From Archilochus colubris (lineage: Eukaryota; Chordata; Aves; Apodiformes; Trochilidae), in NCBI GenBank assembly GCA_023079485.1, contig CM041084.1, positions 23,712,609-23,776,608 of the forward strand: DNA of 64,000 nucleotides, given 5' to 3'. A model generated the notes under the pieces. It saw nothing but the letters and a program-made list of their open reading frames with translations. It searched no databases and was not told where the DNA came from. The position numbers were made by a program, and so were the translations under genes. Positions 13,801 to 26,800 of the stretch are shown one piece after another. How positions within the stretch are numbered: the stretch's first letter is position 1; each line of letters starts with the position of its first letter.

Positions 13801-14100
13801 CCTTCTGCTGGTGATCTCAGGTGAGGCCAATCGCTGAGGTAATAAGGGGGGGGCAGCGGGCACCGCCCAGAGGGATATAAAGCTCTGGGAAGAGCTGCCC
13901 CACCTTCTGCTGGTGCTCTCAGGTGAGGCCAATCAGCTGATAAGGGGGCAACAACCGGCACTGCCCAGAGGGATATAAAGCACTGGGAACAGCTGCCCCA
14001 CCTTCTGCTGGTGGTCTCAGGTGAGGCCAATCACTGAGGTGATAACAGGGCAGCACCTGGCACTCCCTAGAGAGATATAAAGCGCTGGGAGGAGCGCCAG
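13801..14100 (+). promoter_or_regulatory. Triple tandem promoter-like monomers of the CR1-type element
   Basis: Three monomers begin at 13801, 13903 and 14001 (periods 102 and 98 bp), each opening with CCTTCTGCTGGTG. Each carries a CCAAT box (13827-13831, 13929-13933, 14027-14031) and 45-49 bp later a TATAAAG-type TATA box (13876-13882, 13974-13980, 14076-14082). This spacing is classic for an RNA polymerase II core promoter. GC content is well above the flanks. By analogy with the tandem promoter monomers of mouse L1 elements, the array may act as the element's internal or repeated promoter. The sequence shows the motifs; activity is inferred. Confidence 0.7.
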
Positions 14101-14224
14101 CAACTCAGAGCATGGCGAACAGGAGCAGGCAAACAGGAATGGGACATGGCAGTTAGGGCGGCAGTTCACATAGGCAGGATAAGCAGGAGGGGCACAGCCA
14201 CCTCCCAGCTCTTTTGAAGGAGCA

Positions 14225-14446
14225 ATGGTATCCAAAAAAGTAAAACCTGGTGCTTTTAAGATGCACGGTGTGTCCACACAGACGGAACCCCTGAAGAGGG
14301 ACAGCAAGAGGGACATAGCTGTTCAGGCCTCTGTCTGTGCAGAGTGGCTGAGCCTCATGTTACTAACTGCGGTGGTCGGGGAGCAGGGGTTGGACTTGAT
14401 GATCTCAGAGGTCCCTTCCAACCCAGCCAATTCTACGATTTTATGA
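14225..14446 (+). pseudogene. Truncated ORF1-like frame of the CR1-type element fused to its 3' end
   Basis: A 73-codon ATG-initiated frame. Residues 1 to about 41 include a STQTEP motif followed by an AVQAS motif, resembling the N-terminal part of bird CR1 ORF1 products (nucleic-acid-binding LINE accessory proteins) as I remember them. From about residue 42 the frame is translated CR1 3'-terminal sequence, ending [14 protein letters not shown], almost the same as the tail frame of the 2.8 kb copy. The coiled-coil or zinc-knuckle parts of ORF1 and all of ORF2 are missing, so no functional product is expected. The ORF1 assignment is from memory of the family and is not checked. Confidence 0.5.
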
Positions 14447-14455
14447 TTCTATGAT

Positions 14456-17400
14456 CTTCTTATGTCATCAGGTTGCTATGTAAGGATTTGAATGGACTTT
14501 TCTCTATTGATGTCAGCCATGAAGCCTCAGTTCTTTGGGAGTTTAGGCTCAGTAGACTAAGAATTATTTCTAATGACTGAACACATCTTCAGTTTGAGTT
14601 TCAAAGCTCTAAGAGATTTCAGCTTTTATAGTATTTTGCAGGAAGAGAGAGCATGGTTTGTGCTGACATTTCATAAAGATATCTAGAAGAGATTTGGACA
14701 AGATGGAACATCTGCTAATATCTGCAGTTATTTCAATAATGGCCTAGAAAAGAGGAAACAGAGGCATCTCCCTATTGGGCTGAAGTGGGATAGAACCTGA
14801 GGCCGGAAAAGTCTTAAGTTCCTGAACTTTAAATATTCAGAGTAAAATCAAGCATCTCCCAGAAGCTTCTACAAAGAACAACCATTAATCCTAGTGTTTA
14901 TTATGTAGTCAAGTCTTTTTCTATTGTTTTCAGAAAAATATAGGTAATCATGTTCCTTTCTACAGAAACACTCATATATTGTATAGCAGTCCATGGTTGT
15001 GCAACCACTGCTACAATGCTTTCTGTCAAAAGATGAAAACAGTTCTACGTTATCTGGATGTCTCCTTTCCTTGGATGTCGTATGATTTAGATATTATCCT
15101 TAGTACTGCCATTTAAAATCTACAGTGTGAGTTGTGTTTCCGTATTCCAAACATTCAGGGAATAGGTATCAGGCTCTCTAATGCAAATGTTAATTTGGTT
15201 CTCTGAAGAGCACTGGGATGAATTCTGATCAGCATTTCTGCATTAGCTTCTGAGTTGAGTTTTAATACCATATGTGAAGATGAAAGAGTTGATCAAAAGT
15301 AGAAATTATGAGGTGATTTAGAAGGTCAGTATTACAATGATTAAGTTGTCTAAGACGAGATTTCCATTTTCAACCTTGCATTGGCCTGGAAAATCATGTC
15401 TCAGTCCAAACATGAATGCTATGTATTCTCCCAGAAGACTGATTTGTTTGTTGAGTGAAGCTGGCTGAAGAGTAGGATTTCTGATTTGTAGGGGGGAAAA
15501 AAAAAAAAAAAAAGACGCAGAGAGGTTTATTTAGTTTTACTCTGAATCATAATGAAAATATTTTTTTTTAAATTTGCCATGAACTGGAAACTGAGGGAAT
15601 ATTTCATTCTGACAATCCCAGCACGTGAAACTTCCTCCAGGAAATAACCTCACTGCACCCAGCAGCTGCTCAGTGAAATCAACATTCTTGGTACTGTCAC
15701 GCTTGCTAATCACCTATCTCTGTTCCCCCAGCAGCTGCAGGGATTACCCAACCCTGCACGCCCCCCAGCCATCCTGCCTCATCACACCCAGCCCTGCCTC
15801 CCTGCTCCTGCCCCAGAAGCTGCCCCTCAGGCTTTCAGGATCCAGCCTATGGAGACTGGGCCTCTCCAGCCATCTGACCCTCATCTCTGTACAAGAAGGA
15901 TGGGGAGACATTGGACATGTGGCTTTCTCAGGGACTCAGATCTTGGTAGCCTTGGTCCACCTCTGCTGTGCCAGGTTATCTGGTGCATCTGACTGAAAGT
16001 TCATTTAACATAAATGTCTGCAGAGAAACACTTTTGATTCAGTGAAAAAGCATTAGTTCCCAGGTCTCTGGCACACAGAGGCCATTCCTACTGAGAGCAG
16101 AAAGTAAGAGACACCGTAGTGGCAGGCAGACCCCTTGCACAGTTTAACTTTGACCTTCTCTGTCTTATCATGGTCTCATTTTCCCTGAAAGAAGATATCC
16201 ATATGGACAAAGAGAAGAAAAATGGATCCTCTTCATTATTGTTACCTAAATGACAAAACAGATTGCCACTACAGGCAATGGGTTCCCTGTACAGGATTTC
16301 AGGGTATGACTTATTCCAACATGACAAAATCAGTTCATTCATTCTGCCTTTCCTAAGTTATGATAAAAAACCCTATCAGTGCAGTCCTTGATTTAGAACT
16401 GTGGACTGTACTTCATGAAGTGTTTTTAAGGCTTTGAGTTTGGATTAATACTAGGAAGCTACATTTAAAATGGTGGATTTATTTACGCATGGTATAACAA
16501 TACTAAAGTTGTCCTTTCCAAAAGCAGATCATATAAAAATAGAAAATTATTAATGAAACTTCTGAATAAGCACAATGCAGAATATAGCACATTCAAGACA
16601 TGGAGATGACATTTACGCTAGTAATTAAAATACACCAGAGTAAGACATCCAGAGTAAGGCATGCAATAACAAGCACACACACTACTAAAATGCCTTCTCT
16701 TTGAAACAGGGTGCTAGCATCCCAGCTGCCTATTGTGCACACCTCTGGCCCATCCCAGTTTCAACCTGCACCCAGACACCCTTGGGAGAGCTCCAAGTTG
16801 GCTGTGGGCCCACCAGAGGCTGTTCCAACAGCTCTGAAGTATGACAATGTTGCTGTGCACAGGAGGGTATTCTGAGATGTATCCACACCTAAAAAGCCTT
16901 AAAAGCTCTGAGTTACTTACTTGTCAGAAATATATAGGAACCAAGTATGCCATCCTTTTATGGCATCAGAAAGCCTCTGGAGTGTAGTGTGTATAATCTG
17001 GATAGTTTACCAATAAGGATGACCCAAGTAAAAGCCCTATTTAAGTACAGCATGTGAACTAGGAGCTTTAATTTCAGTCTTTCAAGACCAATTACCCACA
17101 AAATACCAGATGCATGTTAGAATGACAGATTTCTCTTCATTTATTTTTTCCAAGGGAAAATCATTATTTCACCAAAGTCTTTTGATTTTCCAGTGGGAAA
17201 CATCATTATTCCATTAGGAAAATCCAAGTATCTTTGTTGTGGGGACACATGGAGTAAAAGAGTTTCCATATTATTTCTGCTGATAAACTACCATTACACA
17301 TTTCAGTTGATTCCTCTGACAATTTTCTGTAGCTGCCTGCACTGCAGTAGTCTCATATGAGCTTAGTTTACATTCCTCCTGTCTGTATTTTACTATGAGA

Positions 17401-20400
17401 GCTAATACCACTTTTAAAAAAAGAATTAAAAAATTATTATTTGGGAATACCCCAACTTTTTGCATCTGCCTATTGTTGACCTTTCTTATTAAGGATCCTT
17501 TTGAAGTTTTTGTTCCCTATAAGCTGGCTTATTCTAACTGAAGGAAATTTTCAACTATAGAAATTGATTGTTGAACAACTTTCTGATCCCGTTTTGCTTA
17601 CCTGTCTGATGAAGCCAAGAAAGGAAATTAAGACTTCTCAAAGATATTGATTGTGACATCGTACATCGTTTAAAATTCTGATTTCTGTTGCCCCTCTGAA
17701 TCTTCAGAGAAGTGAATGATACAGTTCATGTTTTTCACACACCTTATTTTCCTCTTTTGATAACATCAATACCAATATAAAATTATATGGTCTATGATTA
17801 CGGAAGCTGCTTTTTCCCTATAATGCACAGATCACGAGAAGGACAGAAGAGAAGGAGTCAGAATGCACAAAGGAGATGGAGCTTCCAAAAGTCTACCTAG
17901 TATGTGGTCACAAGTCTCTTTTCACCAACAGAAACAATTGACAGGCTTAATACAATTAATTTAAAGAGATAAAGCATATCAAGACAACAATCTAAACGTT
18001 TAACACTTAATTCTAATCAGATATGCTGGCATCCACTATATTCACCTATGTCTATGTAAGCCCCCAGAGACCATAGAGAAGACAAAAGAACAGCCCCTCC
18101 ACCTTTAGCCAGTCATTATTTATATCTTTTAGGACAGTGCAACATCTGCAATTCAGTCTTTTTTTTCCATAGCAGTTATGCAAGGATACAAGCACAAACT
18201 TTCACAGAAGCCTTTTTATCTTAGCTGTCCATGATCCATATGGACATATATAAAAGGTGGGAAAAAAACTTTCACCATGATAAGTTCAGCAAATTGTAGT
18301 TTTTAACATTAAGATGTGCCTGTTTCACTCATACTGCTATGTACAATGCAAACCTTTTGCCATGCCTACAACACTTTTACTATTCTTCTCAGAGGAACAT
18401 ATGTAATTGCAGAATAAAAAACATAACTGGATGAGGGACAGAAGCTTCACAACAGAAAAACTCATTACAGAAATTTGTGCCACACAGCCTCTTTTTACTC
18501 CAATAATATTACACTTGGTAACAAAATGTCAAAGGTTTTATAACACATTCCCTCAAGAATTTTCTTAAAGTCAGGCTTAGACATTCTGCATCTATTAATT
18601 TTACATTCTTTTTTTTTTCTCCTTATGCATTTTTCTTTTCATCAGTTCCTCCCTGCCATGGGACTTTAGGAAATTATTGCCAGTTTGTTAATGCCACTTC
18701 AAAAAATAGCTTGTAAAAAAATCATCCTGTCCAACCTGAATATAAATGATACTACAGAGAAATCTCTATTATAATGAAAATAATGAATTTAGCTCCTTGT
18801 ATGTAAGCAAGGAGCAACAAACTTATACTGATGAGATTTCAGAAAGGCTGACTTCAAGAGACTAAAGATAATTTCTATGAATTTTACTAAAATGAAACTC
18901 AAAAAGTACTTTTTGTACAGCTGCACACCACTGCAAAGTAGCACCCAGGTTGCTACTGAGGTTTTGATGTGAGTAGCTTGCTATTGAGACTCAACCTAAC
19001 AGATGCTAACCCAAAACAGATGCTAGGAATCCACCAGAACTTCCCTTCTGATCAGGAACCTGACTGGATCTTACTGCTGCAGTGTCTGAATGATCAAGAA
19101 CTACAAGCAGCAACATGGTGATAAAGGAGTAGATGGATGGATGTCACTGAAAACTGAAGCAGAGCAGAGGAAAAGTTTCCCTTCCCCCTCTGCAGCCACA
19201 ACAGCAACCACTTGGAGGTTGAATAAGGCCTTTCTTTCAGCACACAAATTAAACAGGCACTTTTGATTTCAGGCTATTAAGCCCCAATAATATTTTTTCA
19301 TCCCAAGCAAATTTTAACAAAAAGAAAACTTGTGCAAATCTTCCCTTTCCATGTATGATCTGAGATATGAACTTCCTCCCCCTTCATGATTTCAAGGACC
19401 TCATTTTCCTTCATTTCTGAAATCTGAGATTCACATTCCTATCCTGGTTGTAATCTAAAAAACCAGTTCCGTTCCTCCTCAGAATCATGTTTTACTTCAA
19501 ATCCAGTGATTGCATGGAAAGAACTAATGTTGGAAAACTAATGTATTTTTATCTGACGTGGTATCTGACATTTTTATCTTTTATGTGACTTAGCAACTGA
19601 AATCAAGGACAGCTTGTTCCATGAGAATGCCACCCTGCACTCCATCATGGGCACCAGTAAGGAAACTATTGGTACAACTGTAAATAACTTTCTTCTAGCT
19701 TTCTGCTTTCCAGAAATTTTGCCATCTCCAGAGCTCAAACCGGGCTCCATATGCCATGCAATTTCAGTTCTAAGAGCTCCCTCACCCTCAGCTGTCAGCA
19801 AGGGGCTCCCGCATTAGAGGGGCAGCCATCCCCAGACAGCAGAAGCAGTGGGAGGTACAGTAGGGCATCAGCTTAAGGTGATGCAAGGAGATGCAGGAAA
19901 CAAGAAAGCATAACAGGAGTCACATACATTTTACAGAAGTAAAAAGAATCTGTTCACAATTGTTACAAATGTCTAATATTTTCAATGTGTAGTTGTCCTA
20001 ATTACAGCTGTTTAAGTTTCCAAGTTCTGAGCTCCTTTCCACTTAACCCAAAATAATGATGAAGTTTTGGGGGGGTTGTTTTGTTTTGTTTTCCTTTTCT
20101 TTTTTCTTGTTTCATGGTGTTTATAGCAGCATTTTTCAATCCATGTTAAACAAAGGGCCACCTTACTTTTTGAAAAAACACCTGTAGGTCATAAAAAACA
20201 TACTTTTCACATCTCTTAAGAACAAATTAAATTTTGCATGTTCATAAATTTTCCTCAGTTGTTTTCCTTTGCGTGTGTGAGACTCTGGTATTGAGTTACT
20301 TGTTTTTTTTTAAAACTGTCATTGTTTCTCACATCACCTCTAAAGTCTGACAGGCAACAAGTCACCCAAGTTTGAGAAATAGTGAGCTATAAGCCTCAAT

Positions 20401-22699
20401 TAATTTAGCAAACACAAATCCCATTTTAAGCCCATGTAATGACTTTTGGAATGTCCTATGGCAATATACAGTGTAAGCTATTCCCAAGCAGTCAAGCTGC
20501 ACTGTTCAAGGGAGGTATTTGTAGATGAGTCCTGATACTAAGCTGAGAAGTACAAAAACCAAAACATCATAAAGCAGTCAGGTAGGAAAGATTGATTCTG
20601 TTTCTTTGGTGTTTCTATTATTTTATTTATTTCAAACATTTAGAAAACTTCCCACATTAATCATAGTTTGAAAGTGGCAAGTTCTTCAGTTCCAAAAACT
20701 TAAAATGTTGCCAGTTGCTATCCATATTTTCATACAATTCATTTTTATTACAAGCATAGTTTAAAATTACTTGCTGACGGCTACAAATGAGCCCAACAGA
20801 AAAGTCATTCTGGTTGATTACTACTTTGAAATGGTTTATTTTCCTCCAAATACAGGTCAGTGCCATCCAACACTCCTTTCCCTGGAGCCAACACTTTTTC
20901 TCCTTGGAGAAAAAACTCCATCAGGTCCAACACCACCTTTAGTGGAATTTGTCTTTCCATCATACAAGCAGACTCAGTTCCCTCAGCTGGCTGGGGCACC
21001 TTTAATGCTGTGAGAATGCAAAGCACTCCATACAGCTGAGTTGTAACCATCTATGTGTAAGAGCTAAAAATGTTGTGTTTTGCAGACCTCAAACAGCAGA
21101 TTAAAATAAAGTGTACTGCTTTCTTATACTTTATTTTTCTTACTTTATTTTTATGCTAGCAAAATAGTAAAGTTCATTAGTGAACTTTGTGAGGTTTATC
21201 TCCCGTGCGACTACACTAAACCCAGAGATTAGGGCAGGATTTGCATGAAGAACTGTTTCTGCCCTCTGGCAGACATGGGGGCTAATTCTGGTGAAAGAGA
21301 CAGTAAGAAATGTTAGAAAACAGCCCATAGACTACATAAAACTGAATACACGAAGCTAACCATGTAACCCAATTCCAGCAGAAAATGAAGTCATATTTCA
21401 AGCTCATATTGCTGCACAATAAAGCTAAAGAGCATATAAACTTCTCTCTAGTGATGGTGATTTTATTTCCAGCTGCTTTTCCCCATTTGAAATTTGCAAT
21501 TCAATGCAATCAGTTTCACTTTGGCTAAACACTTTAATGTGCTCCAATAAAACAGGCAATTGATATTCTAATTCTGTTGTATTGAAACTAGTCCTGTATT
21601 ATGAACACTCATGACAAAATACTGCAAGCACCATGGCAGTTACATAGAGGAAGTTCCTTCCTTGGATTTTTGAGCGAGATCTAATCCCAGCCTGCATGGC
21701 ACTTTCCATTTCACAGGGTTATAGGGGTACTTTAAAAATTACACCTTTAAATAGCAAATCATCTTAATTTCTATCCACTGTTCCTGAGATACATCAAGGT
21801 AGTAGGATGAAGAAAGAATCTGTGGAGGTAAAATGTAATTACAAGAGATAGATTCTATACTTGTTCATAAAATCTTTTCTTGAGGAAGTGTCAAAAACTT
21901 TCTGCCTTCTAATGACTGGATCAGTGAATTCCAGGGGATGAATGAAACATTTTACATGTTTTTGGTGTGTGCTTCCTTGCTGAGAATTAATATTAGACAG
22001 AATAGTTACCAACAATAATCTCATAAGGAAATAAACAAACAGAAAAACTAAATAATGTCCCTAATTACCCTTGACTAATGATCAGAATCTCATTTTTGAG
22101 TGCTCTGTGTGTTTAGCCAGCAAACATCCCTGCAGCACTGGTTCAGTACTGATTCTGCATAAAAACTACTATCTAAGGAGCCACCTACTATATTCTTTTA
22201 TTCTTTGCTTACTTTCCATAATGATTTCAACAATGCTGAAGTCCTTGAAATCTGATGAAAACCACATCTAAAATATCAGGTGTCAAATCAGCTCAGCATT
22301 TCACCTTCTCAGGCTTGGCCTGAAACACAACTTTTGTTAAATGTACAGACAATTCTGCTTGTAAAGTTGTAAAAAAAAAAGACTGAAGAAACATGGAGCA
22401 CTACAATGGAAGGAAACTGGAAGAGTGTACACATATCATCTCATGCATTTGGATGAGTGCCTTCATCTGTGTGTTTCAGGTCTTGTCATCTGATCATCTA
22501 CAGCTTGACTCCCACTCTAATTTTAAAAACAAATTTTCTGACTTACTCTCAGAAACAATGAAAACTCATACAAACTTCAAATAGGAATAGATTTAGAGCT
22601 GGATTTGTTGGTTTGGGTATTTTTTAAGATCCTCATATTCAAGACAAAGCTATTTTGCATTATGTTATCAAATGTGAGTAGGATCACCTTCTGAAGGAT
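14456..22699. other. Unique noncoding DNA, no gene seen
   Basis: Mostly AT-rich single-copy sequence. A locally GC-rich, pyrimidine-rich patch at 15620-15990 yields a 123-codon plus frame (non-ATG start) with no domain. A G6A18 tract lies near 15491-15513, a T-run near 18608, and a GT/T-rich patch near 20068-20105. No transposon terminus was recognised. Confidence 0.6.
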
Positions 22700-23200
22700 T
22701 AAGGGATTTGCATTGATGAGATATTGCAGCACACAAGAGACAATAATTATTGGCCTTACAGTTTATACTTCTCTCCCTGACATTGCTACCTGCTAGCACC
22801 AATTTAATCAATTGTTCCTCTGAATTAAAAGTCAGATCAATTATCTCATAGAAAGCTGAGCTTCTTGTGAATCGGTTTTTTGTGAATCAAATTACCTCAT
22901 ATGTGGGTTTTATGCTGGTATTTTTTTCAATCGTTCTTGATAAATGAGCAGCTATTAAATTTGGACATATATTTTTACAAATCAGTTGGTAGGCAGGCAA
23001 CAATAACAATATTGAGAGATTTCCATAGAAATGAGCTCATTACCTCTGTCTGTTTGTGGTGAAATTATTTAAAGTGGGTTTTGCTATGTGTTGCCAATCT
23101 GGTAGGCAGAGATATTTACAAAAATGTAATTAATAAATAAACATGGCACAAAATATGGGAGCTTGCATTCTGAACTGCTATTAAGGTCTTGCCTGACCTG
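22700..23200. promoter_or_regulatory. Candidate conserved noncoding element (unverified)
   Basis: This stretch is dense in homeodomain-like cores: a perfect palindrome caataattattg at 22741-22752, a tttaatcaattg motif near 22803, tcaattatc, and gtaattaataaataaac near 23128. It also lacks repeats or long frames. Such texture is common in vertebrate developmental enhancers that are conserved between species. Conservation cannot be seen from one sequence, so this is a hypothesis only. Confidence 0.2.
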
Positions 23201-23742
23201 CTGTAATTGTGTTGTTGGTCTCAGTGGTGATTTCAGCTTAAGGTCAACTAGGTCCTGAGGAAGTGCCTAAATATCAAGTCAGGTATGTAAGCAGGAACCA
23301 CATAAAGCATGTCAAAAACAAAGATCAGAACATAGCTAATTTGGTCTAGCTAGTGGTAATTCTAAAATACCCAGACTGTTTCACATTATGAAAACAGACA
23401 TGCACTAGCTCAAGTAAATATTTGCCTCTTCAAACTATGCATTGATTTTGCAGCTGCACCATGAAGAATTCTCCTTCATGAATCAAGACTCTGCTGTTCT
23501 CTGCAACTAGAGGAATCAACTGCTTCTCTTTACTAGGTTCAAAACCAAAATATAGTATCAAAGATTGATTATAAAGCAGATGCTACTTCTGTCCTTAGGT
23601 TTGCTTTCTTTGACAAGGTTTGTATTTTAAGAGATAAAGCAGTAGACAAACTGGGGGATGTTTACAAACAAGCAAAATAGAAACAAAACCAGTAAGCTAC
23701 TGTGTAACCAAACACCAATACCAGAAGTCTAGGAGGTCACCA
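23201..23742. other. Unique noncoding DNA, no gene seen
   Basis: No repeat, exon or RNA gene recognised between the enhancer-like stretch and the CR1 scrap that follows. Confidence 0.55.
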
Positions 23743-23855
23743 AATCATAGAATGCCAGATTGGAAGGGACATCAAGGATTATCTGGTCCTGCCCTTCTAA
23801 TTATATTGAATACGTGAGATGACTCAGCACCCGATCAAGCTGAGACTTAAAATAC
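23743..23855 (-). mobile_element. CR1 LINE, short 3' scrap
   Basis: The plus-strand text AATCATAGAATGCCAGATTGG, then AAGGGACATCAAGGATTATC, is the reverse complement of a CR1 3' terminus with one surviving octamer. About 100 bp of decayed CR1 3'UTR follow before similarity fades (GATCAAGCTGAGACTTAAAAT is the last recognisable block). An old, strongly truncated insertion. Confidence 0.82.
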
Positions 23856-26800
23856 AGACATGCTTCTAAATAAATATTACCATCAAGGAGATAGGATAAA
23901 AGGAAATACTGCTAAGTGAGAAAAACTGCTAGACTGCAGCCATCAAAGTAATCACTAACTATACAGTTCTCTTTCTCTATCACTTTTTTTCCAGTGCAGT
24001 TAGGCATTGGGACCCCTCCAGAATTTAGCTGTCTAGAGAGGCTTTTTGCCATCACATATCTTAAAGACTCACACCTGTTCACCCCATGCTCCTTTACCTT
24101 CACTGACTTATACTTCTTCCCTGAGTCCTTCTAAAAAATACTTTTCTTGCTTCAAGCCTTCCATGTCCTTTCTCCAGTACATATCCCAAATCTCTTCTGT
24201 ATTTTCTTTTTTTAAATTAGGATTTATTTCAAACTCATGTTTGCTTGTAACTAGTCTCTAGTAACTAGATCTCTGCCATGCTTTCCTTACTCATACTGCC
24301 TGATGTTGTCTCAAAAGCCTGCTTAGTTTATCCAACTGTCTCCTCTTCTCTTGTCTCTTGCCTTTACTCACACTCTGTTTTCAAAGTTGATCTATAAAAA
24401 CATTTTCTTCCTGATTACAGTTCCTAATTTCACTCAGTGCCTGCTATTATTTCTTAATTTAACCCTGAAACTATATAATTGAACTTTGTCATATTTCCCA
24501 AACATTTGGCAGGAAAGAAGCTCTCTAAATAGACTTGTAGTATAACTGAGTATGTCACTGTTAACTGCATTCTACCATCCTATCTAGCTCTGTTTCTATC
24601 AACATTGACTACATCTTTCTCTTGGCTCAGCTGATAATCTTCTGGGACATGAACACTGCTTTGGTTTGCTATTTGAAGAGTCCTGAAAAGTAGACTCCAG
24701 CTACCCTGAGACTGACAATAGTATAATTGAAAGACACTGTAATAATACATAAAGGTTTCCTATAGAATTTGACACAATGAATAATTCACCAAGATGCTTC
24801 AAAAAATTGTTCCTTTCTTGTAACTGGAGCTCAGGTTATCTAAATGTACAGGATGTCAGTCCAACTGACTTACTAGCTAAGCAACAAAAGGTACATTTTA
24901 TTGGAAAAAAACCCAAACAAGCAAACAACAAAACTTCTTTACATGGCCCTTCTAAGGTACCTGCTTGCCAGAGTTTGGTTCTGCACAATTCTCATCTAAA
25001 TTTCAGAGATAGCTACAACATACACAGATTTGAAGCATCCCTGGGGGTTTCTGTGTTGGCTCAGCTCTCGGTGCTTGCACATTAACCTGCACCAGATGCA
25101 CTGACTGGGCTGCTGGTTTGTTAAACATTTGTCACAGAGCTTGAGTTCTGATTACAGGCAGTCCTTGTTACCAGACACCTACTGCTTTAACATCAGCAAT
25201 GAAGATGAGTCATTAAAGCATCTTGGGAGCATCAGTGAGCAAGTGCTGAGACAAATGTCTGTCTGCTGTGATGGTGTGTGCTGTGACATCTAAGAGAGCA
25301 CTGCCCTGGGGTGTTCTTTGCATCATTATTATCTCTCTCTCCACAGCATCTATCACAAATACTGAAACTCTATCCCTGCTATAAGCTTGAAAGGAAAAGG
25401 AATTTTGCCTTCCACTTTCCTCCAGCACTCTACTTCTTTTAGAAGATTTTATCAGTTTATCCAACTTTGTTTACTGGGGTCATTCCTCTGACCTTAGAAA
25501 TACTGCACCTCTGAGCTTTTTCAAAACAGCAGGAGTTGTTCCAATTTGTGTGATTCATATTTTGCCACTCACAATCTGAAGGGTCCATATGAAGCCATCG
25601 TTCGAATTTCAGCCTGGAGCAATCAGAAGATTATTTTTGACAACAGATAAACTGAGATGGTCTATCTGCAGGGTCAGAAAGCTGACTTTGCAGTTCACTC
25701 TTGGTTAAAAAATTATTCTTATAACCATCAGAGACATTAATTTACTGTGGTACTGCTTTTCCACATCTCCACCAAGAAAGGTTTTCCCATACTCTTGCTG
25801 ACAATCTGATACAAATTAACTGGATAATTTACTTTCTATATCAGTAGGACTTGGAGATAGTATTTGATGTACTGCAGATAAGCAAAGGGAAGTATGGCAT
25901 CTTTATCCCCATGGTAATTCACAAACCTTAGAGCAGATAACTGGAGAAAAATGTTTCTAAAAATCACAGTCCATATTCCATTTCATGCAGATCTGTCAAT
26001 CCTATTCTTTGCAAAGAGGGCTTTAGAAAAAGACTTGCTGAGCTACCAAATATGTTTACTGCAGATCCTGTATAATTAGACAGTGGCTGTGAGTTTTGGG
26101 GGCTGTTTCCAGCCAAACTGTACTGCAGCAGACTTCTGCCACTTTCCTACTCCAAGGTGAACCTGCAGTCAGACCAGGAGGTTGCTCAGTGTCCCAGCTG
26201 ACTACACATTCCCCAACAATTTAAGCAGATTCATTTTGCCCTTGCAGTCTGTGAATTACCTGTGTGCTTTCAGGCAGTGTACTGACTGTTTTATCTGAAT
26301 GGACAACTCTTACCTGATACCGATGCTCTGTACCACACCCTAACAGCCCAAAGTGTGTGGCTATTCAAATTATGATGACATAATTCATGTGTAGAATTAT
26401 GAGCAAACATATAAACAGAGATGGGTTTGTAACAACACCCACTTCTCTAGCTATCATCAGGACTATTTCTTAGGAAGAAAAAAATGAACACATTTCAAAA
26501 CCGAACAAGATGCAACGGAGGTAAATTAAATGCAGATGGCAAGATGTCACAATCTTTATAAACAGTTGCTCAAATGTAAACATATCCTAGTCATCACGTT
26601 CCAAAAATTACTCCTTAAGTTAGACCAGAATCCTTAAGTTAGAAACCACAGACATGGTTTCTGCAAGTTGCAGTGAAGCTGAAGCTTGCTGTAAACTCCC
26701 TCGGTTACTTGCTCTGAACCAACAAGGGAAAACACGTTCTTCCCTCTGCCTTCCATTTAGAGTCTCAAACACATTTTTTTTAATGCTTGGGCATTCCAAA

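Larger units (their letters stand above)
13791..14455 (+). mobile_element. CR1-type LINE retaining its 5' promoter array; internally deleted
   Basis: The right end (about 14375-14455) is an unmistakable CR1 3' terminus: TTGGACTTGATGATCTCAGAGG, then CCCTTCCAACCCAGCC, then an ATTCTATG tail. It closely matches the terminus of the copy at 2784-3090. The left part is not the ORF2/3'UTR sequence found in ordinary truncated copies. It has three tandem ~100-bp monomers (13801-13902, 13903-14000, 14001-14100), a leader with a 14-codon upstream frame (14112-14156), and an ATG at 14225 opening a frame with VSTQTEPLKRD and IAVQASVCAEW, which looks like a CR1 ORF1 N terminus. This frame runs into the 3' end without the rest of ORF1 or any of ORF2. 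The order 5' control region, ORF1 start, 3' tail is the structure of an internally deleted, full-ended copy. That the monomers and ORF1-like part belong to CR1 rather than to an unrelated captured sequence is inference. Confidence 0.75.
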
